In this document: in pieces, positions 60,124 to 64,000 of the stretch | Position numbering within the stretch: position 1 is the first letter of the stretch | How the letters are laid out: each line of letters opens with the position of its first letter | Assembly: GCA_903813345.2 (NCBI GenBank) | Contig: CAIIXF020000007.1 | Coordinates: 23,049,564-23,113,563 of the forward strand | Reading direction: 5' to 3' | Length of the DNA stretch: 64,000 nt | DNA from: Owenia fusiformis | Taxonomy: Eukaryota; Annelida; Polychaeta; Sabellida; Oweniidae | The notes under the pieces: model-generated | Told to the model about the DNA's origin: nothing | What the model saw: the letters and a program-made list of their open reading frames with translations, nothing else | Databases searched by the model: none | Position numbers and translations under genes: made by a program

Positions 60124-62990
60124 AAGAAGAAGAATAATAGGAATTATTAGTACTGATGCCCTTTTAGGGCCAAACGTACATCCAATATACAATTTTCAAT
60201 AACAGTAAATATAGGCAATAAAGTAAAGAAAATAGGATTACATTCTTCAAATGACATATAAAATGTTACTTTGATATAAGAATCCTGTCTCTACCCATCA
60301 TTAGATACTTTATCATGTCAGCAGATTCTTTTAATATGATCCCCTCACTCGTCAATAGAAAAATTGTCTTTTGGTGGTCATTCATGTTTTTAAAATTACG
60401 ACACAGGTTTTCAAGTTTTTCAATATGGGATTTTCCGATAAACTCCAATTTTTTACATTTGAATAAAAAGTGTGTTTCATCTTCTATAACCGAGTCCTTG
60501 CATATTTTACAAAATCGACTATTAAGATCAGTAATTGGTTTTGTATATCGGCCTCTCTCTATCTCTAGATTGTGGGCGCTTATACGTAATCTAGTTAAAT
60601 GTTTAGCATTTGAAAGTGTCGTTTCTGAAAGGTAGTGTTCAAATCCAAAGTGCGATTTTAGTTGTTTAAATAATCTAAGTTTCCCCCCATTCCCACTTAT
60701 CAGATTCTTCCAATATACTTGATATCTCTCTATTAGTTTCTTTTTGACTTTAATAGCAAGCCTATTTGTGCTCATCTCTATGTTTACCCTATCTTCAAGA
60801 TTCAATTCATCAGACATTTTTATTTTAATATGGCACAGTATATGTTTGAGTTGTTTGTGCCATGTAAATGTGTTATTTGTTAAATCAAATGTTTCACTCA
60901 TAATTAATGAATCGTTTAGTAAACTCCCATTTGAACTCAACTCTAAATGACCGAGGTATTTGATTTGTCTTTTTATAATATCAACTACCAAAGGTATTCT
61001 TCCCAATTCTCCTCTTACTGCCATGTTTTTGGCTTTTCTATGGACCCCGAGAACATATTTTTGGAACCGAATATGATTGTTTTCAATTAAAGCACTTTCG
61101 TATTTCTGTTCAATATCTCGATTAGTTTGGCAGTCACGCTTGATATATAAATCATTACACCATATTTCCGAACCGTATAAAGCGACGGGTTTGATAAGTT
61201 GATCATACAATTTCATTTTCAGTGAAGACTTCATCTCTGTGCCGCTTGTCAATTGATAAAATTTAAACATGGCTTTATTTTCTTTTTCTTTTATGTTTTG
61301 TTGGGCCGGTTTAAAAGATCCCGAAGCACTTAAGACAATTCCAGAATATGTATACCTTTGAACATTTTGTATATTCTTACCATTTATTTGAAATCGTTCT
61401 TGACAAACTTTGCCACATTTCCAGAATTTCATAATTTTTGTTTTGTCAATGTTAATTTCAAGTTTCCAGTCATCACAGAAGGATTCAAGAGTGTTCAGTT
61501 TTAGCTGCATTCCTTTTTTACTAGTATCAAATATGACTAGATCGTCTGCAAATAGCAAACTGCTAACATGTTGAGTTTCAAGGAACGGAGATTTCCCAAC
61601 ATTATCAAACTTTTTTATAATATCATTTATATATATGTTAAATAATAATGGACTGAGCGAGTCTCCTTGTTTTACACCCCTATCACATGAAAACGATTCC
61701 GTATAAGTTGAATGATTAAGTTTTACACACGCCGTGGCATTTTCATACATGGTTTTAATGATTTTGTAGAAGTGCCCTTTAATTCCTGACTTTTGTAACT
61801 TATACATAAGGCCTGTGTGCCATATCGAATCAAATGCCTTCTTTAGGTCCACAAAGCAGGCATAAAAATTACTTTTATTTTGATGAACATGTTTGTCAAT
61901 AAGAGACCGAATTATAAATATATGGTCGGTCGTTCTTGCTTTCTTCATAAAACCTGCCTGGTTTTGTGAAATAATATTATTTGATTTGACAAATGCATAA
62001 AGGCGAGTATATAGCACATTGGAGAAAATTTTCGATAAGCATTCCGAAATAAATATGCCACGATAGTTACCTGGTATTCGAGGGTCATTTTTCTTGTAAA
62101 TTGGTACAATATAGGATTCATTCCACGATACTAGGTATTGGTTATTACATAATATTTCATTGAATATCTTGCAAATGCGAGGAATTAAAATTTGCCTTCC
62201 TGCCTTTACCCATTCATTAGATATTCCACTTTTACCCGCAGCTTTTTTATTTTTCAGTTGGTTTACTACCATATTGATCTCTTCATGTGTTATCTTGTAA
62301 CTAAGTTCGTCAAAATTAGGCTCGTTTTCTAGTTTTTTCAATCTAGTTAAAATATCGTTGTCATCATTACTGTTATTTGAAAATAATTTAGAAAAATGAT
62401 TTTTCCATTCAGATGCCTCTATATCATTAGAGGGGTTAAATGAATTGCTGTCTTTTCTGAGGCTACTGAGAAGCTTCCAATATTCAGAGGGGTTATTTTC
62501 TTCAAAGTCTTCAAATTTCAATATTAGACTGTTTTTGAATCGTTTATTGCTTGACTTACATAATTTTCTATATTGTTTGAGTACATGGAAATAGGATTTT
62601 CGAGCTTGTTCGTTGTTCGGTGATTTCACCAGTTGCAAACCCAATCGTCTAACGCGCTTATTCAGAACGGAACAAGAGACGTTAAACCATGCTTTGTTAT
62701 TCCTTTTATTAGGTCGTGATTTTTTTCTCTTCTTTAGAGATAATGTCGCTGTTGTAATAAGTAAATCATTCAATTTATTCATACTTTCATTTACCCTGTT
62801 TTGTGAACAGTGCTCAATAAGCCCATCCAATGACTTTAATTTAGCTGCGATCGGCGCTGTTTGAAGAGTTTCACGAAAGACAGATGGGGATAAAGCAATA
62901 TTATTTTTACTCGCATCTAGTCCATTCATTCGATGATCATAGCGATCGTAGATATCACTTGTCGAACGACAGTGCAAGATCGATAACTAA
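60124..62990 (-). mobile_element. CR1/L2/Jockey-type LINE, 5'-truncated
   Basis: Minus-strand LINE. The 3' UTR (60265 to about 60124) includes a small GCCCTAAAAGGGC hairpin and ends in AATTCCTATTATTCTTCTTC, a short repeat tail rather than poly(A), as CR1/L2 groups have. It inserted into repeat A3. The upstream endonuclease domain is absent, so it is a 5'-truncated copy. Confidence 0.8.
60266..62977 (-). CDS. Reverse transcriptase of a CR1/L2/Jockey-type LINE, intact 903-codon frame
   Basis: Uninterrupted for 903 codons. Reverse transcriptase fingers and palm lie at about residues 230-520: KKAAGKSGI (244-252), WNESYIVPIYKK (285-296), NYRGIFISECLSKIF (304-318), FVDLKKAFDSIWH with Asp377, GVKQGDSLSPLLFN (434-447) and FADD (476-479). 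A long C-terminal part (GSEIWCN, GELGRIPLVVD) ends with a CxxC-x9-H-x4-C knuckle (Cys823, Cys826, His836, Cys841). The nominal start is a TTG with an in-frame TAG three codons upstream; the first ATG is residue 17. The frame therefore begins mid-protein, after the missing endonuclease. Complete polymerase motifs suggest a young insertion, though autonomous activity is unlikely. Confidence 0.88.
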   Translation of the reverse strand: MHCRSTSDIYDRYDHRMNGLDASKNNIALSPSVFRETLQTAPIAAKLKSLDGLIEHCSQNRVNESMNKLNDLLITTATLSLKKRKKSRPNKRNNKAWFNVSCSVLNKRVRRLGLQLVKSPNNEQARKSYFHVLKQYRKLCKSSNKRFKNSLILKFEDFEENNPSEYWKLLSSLRKDSNSFNPSNDIEASEWKNHFSKLFSNNSNDDNDILTRLKKLENEPNFDELSYKITHEEINMVVNQLKNKKAAGKSGISNEWVKAGRQILIPRICKIFNEILCNNQYLVSWNESYIVPIYKKNDPRIPGNYRGIFISECLSKIFSNVLYTRLYAFVKSNNIISQNQAGFMKKARTTDHIFIIRSLIDKHVHQNKSNFYACFVDLKKAFDSIWHTGLMYKLQKSGIKGHFYKIIKTMYENATACVKLNHSTYTESFSCDRGVKQGDSLSPLLFNIYINDIIKKFDNVGKSPFLETQHVSSLLFADDLVIFDTSKKGMQLKLNTLESFCDDWKLEINIDKTKIMKFWKCGKVCQERFQINGKNIQNVQRYTYSGIVLSASGSFKPAQQNIKEKENKAMFKFYQLTSGTEMKSSLKMKLYDQLIKPVALYGSEIWCNDLYIKRDCQTNRDIEQKYESALIENNHIRFQKYVLGVHRKAKNMAVRGELGRIPLVVDIIKRQIKYLGHLELSSNGSLLNDSLIMSETFDLTNNTFTWHKQLKHILCHIKIKMSDELNLEDRVNIEMSTNRLAIKVKKKLIERYQVYWKNLISGNGGKLRLFKQLKSHFGFEHYLSETTLSNAKHLTRLRISAHNLEIERGRYTKPITDLNSRFCKICKDSVIEDETHFLFKCKKLEFIGKSHIEKLENLCRNFKNMNDHQKTIFLLTSEGIILKESADMIKYLMMGRDRILISK

Positions 62991-64000
62991 AAGTCTGATA
63001 GTCACATATAATAGGACCGGTTTTATATGAAATATGGGATGCCCTGTTTTGTCGGGCAAACGATAATGTCGAACATAGAAATTGAAAACTTAACCGACCC
63101 TAGTTTGAATTAACTTATTGAGCAGTTACTTCAACTAAACAACAAGCGGGGAATTAGTTTGTCCCTAACATTCTGGTGATGCAACAAGTGCGATCAAGTA
63201 ATTCTGATCTTCAGATAAAAAATCAAATCAATTTAGTATTGATGGGAAATAAATGTAGCGTTGTGGGTTAATGGATGGATAATTGATAGTTATTTATGGT
63301 TAATATCACACAATAAAAATGTTCAATGATGATTCAGATTAAATCGATTAATTTGAGATTGCCGTCTCCAAAATCTTCGGAAAATGACGGCATGAAGCAA
63401 GAACAAAAACCTAGTGCATGGGATACCAGGTTCGATTCCTGGTTCAGACGAACAATATGTAATGAGCGTCAGAATGGTAAAACACATTATCCAAGAGGTT
63501 TGGTCCAAATATACTTTCACTGCACCGTGTATGAGGAGAATGAGCGGGGTGGGGTCAATCGCTAAAATAAGACATACACATGGTGAAGAATGAATCTTAA
63601 ATGAACGACATGCCACTTTTGATTTGTTCATAAGCTTTACGAAATGGGGAAAGGGGACTGACCCTTCATTGGATGACTTGTGAATATAGATATTTAGAAC
63701 AAATCACTTAATAACCATGATGGATGATGATTGGTTTCTTGAAATAATTCGATAACGGTAAGTATATTTGAAAGACAGCCATTGACATTTCCGCTAACAA
63801 CACACGTCGAATGTTGAAAGTATTGAGCCTCGTTTCCAAATGATTCAGTCATATACCATCAGCGAACGAGTGTTAGTTACAGAATAGAACTGAAGAACTG
63901 ATTTTACAATTGTTCATCTTCCCTGAAAACAATCTCTGCTATTAAAGATAAACATTTTCTGAATTGTATAAATAGGTTTAAGTTATTTAATCAGGGTGCT
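62991..64000. other. No gene seen
   Basis: AT-rich DNA. Opposing ORFs at 63323-63631 overlap each other without domains. A perfect tRNA-like T arm (CCAGG-TTCGATT-CCTGG, 63426-63442) stands alone. Confidence 0.45.

Noticed and set aside
63426-63442. Perfect tRNA T arm CCAGG-TTCGATT-CCTGG
   Set aside because: Only the T arm is present: no anticodon stem, acceptor stem or convincing A box at the right distance.

Overview
This window reads as non-genic, repeat-dense DNA from an animal, most likely an aquatic invertebrate. The base composition is strongly AT-rich by eye. There are no bacterial-style operons, open frames are short, and almost everything recognisable is a transposable element. Several unrelated eukaryotic retroelement lineages occur together: L1/Tx1-like LINEs, a CR1/L2/Jockey-type LINE, an R2-like LINE with a restriction-like endonuclease, and a YIDD reverse transcriptase family. 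Many terminal-inverted-repeat (TIR) and foldback DNA elements lie among them. I recognise no host protein-coding gene, rRNA or intact tRNA. The species cannot be fixed from this sequence alone.

Layout. 0-9 kb: AT-rich foldback repeats, a degenerate local duplication carrying a hydrophobic small ORF, poly-G-bearing short elements, and a 1.6 kb TIR element enclosing six copies of a ~162 bp satellite. 9.6-13.3 kb: repeat family A (copy A1), a decayed mariner/Tc1-like transposase tail, a Harbinger-like MITE (J1), and a decayed YIDD reverse transcriptase. 13.3-17.8 kb: an L1/Tx1-type LINE on the minus strand, whose ORF2 is broken by only three lesions. 19.5-23.8 kb: repeat A2 and a nested composite of DNA elements. 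24-33 kb: mostly featureless DNA with a minisatellite and small MITEs. 33.8-36.8 kb: a second, more decayed L1-type LINE with a MITE inserted inside its endonuclease. 39.3-40.1 kb: an 849 bp near-perfect palindrome with a 6-bp target duplication. 42-45.3 kb: J2 and a three-level nest of foldback elements. 49.5-50.3 kb: two small foldbacks, one carrying two perfect DR1 nuclear-receptor motifs. 53.6-60.1 kb: J3, two more foldbacks, and repeat copy A3, split by a Transib-like TIR element, a mariner-like MITE and an R2-like LINE remnant. 60.1-63 kb: a CR1/L2-type LINE with an uninterrupted 903-codon reverse transcriptase ORF.

The most interesting object is the 1293 bp element at 56518-57810. It has perfect 44-bp TIRs beginning with the RSS-like heptamer CACGGTG, a 5-bp target duplication confirmed by a paralogous empty site at about 10077, and many copies of a GGAGCGTTTC motif. 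It also holds a decayed, apparently spliced coding region of unknown identity. The window works well as a stratigraphic record. Copy A1 and the repeated foldbacks give pre-insertion versions of several sites, so target duplications of 2, 3, 5, 6 and 8 bp can be read directly.
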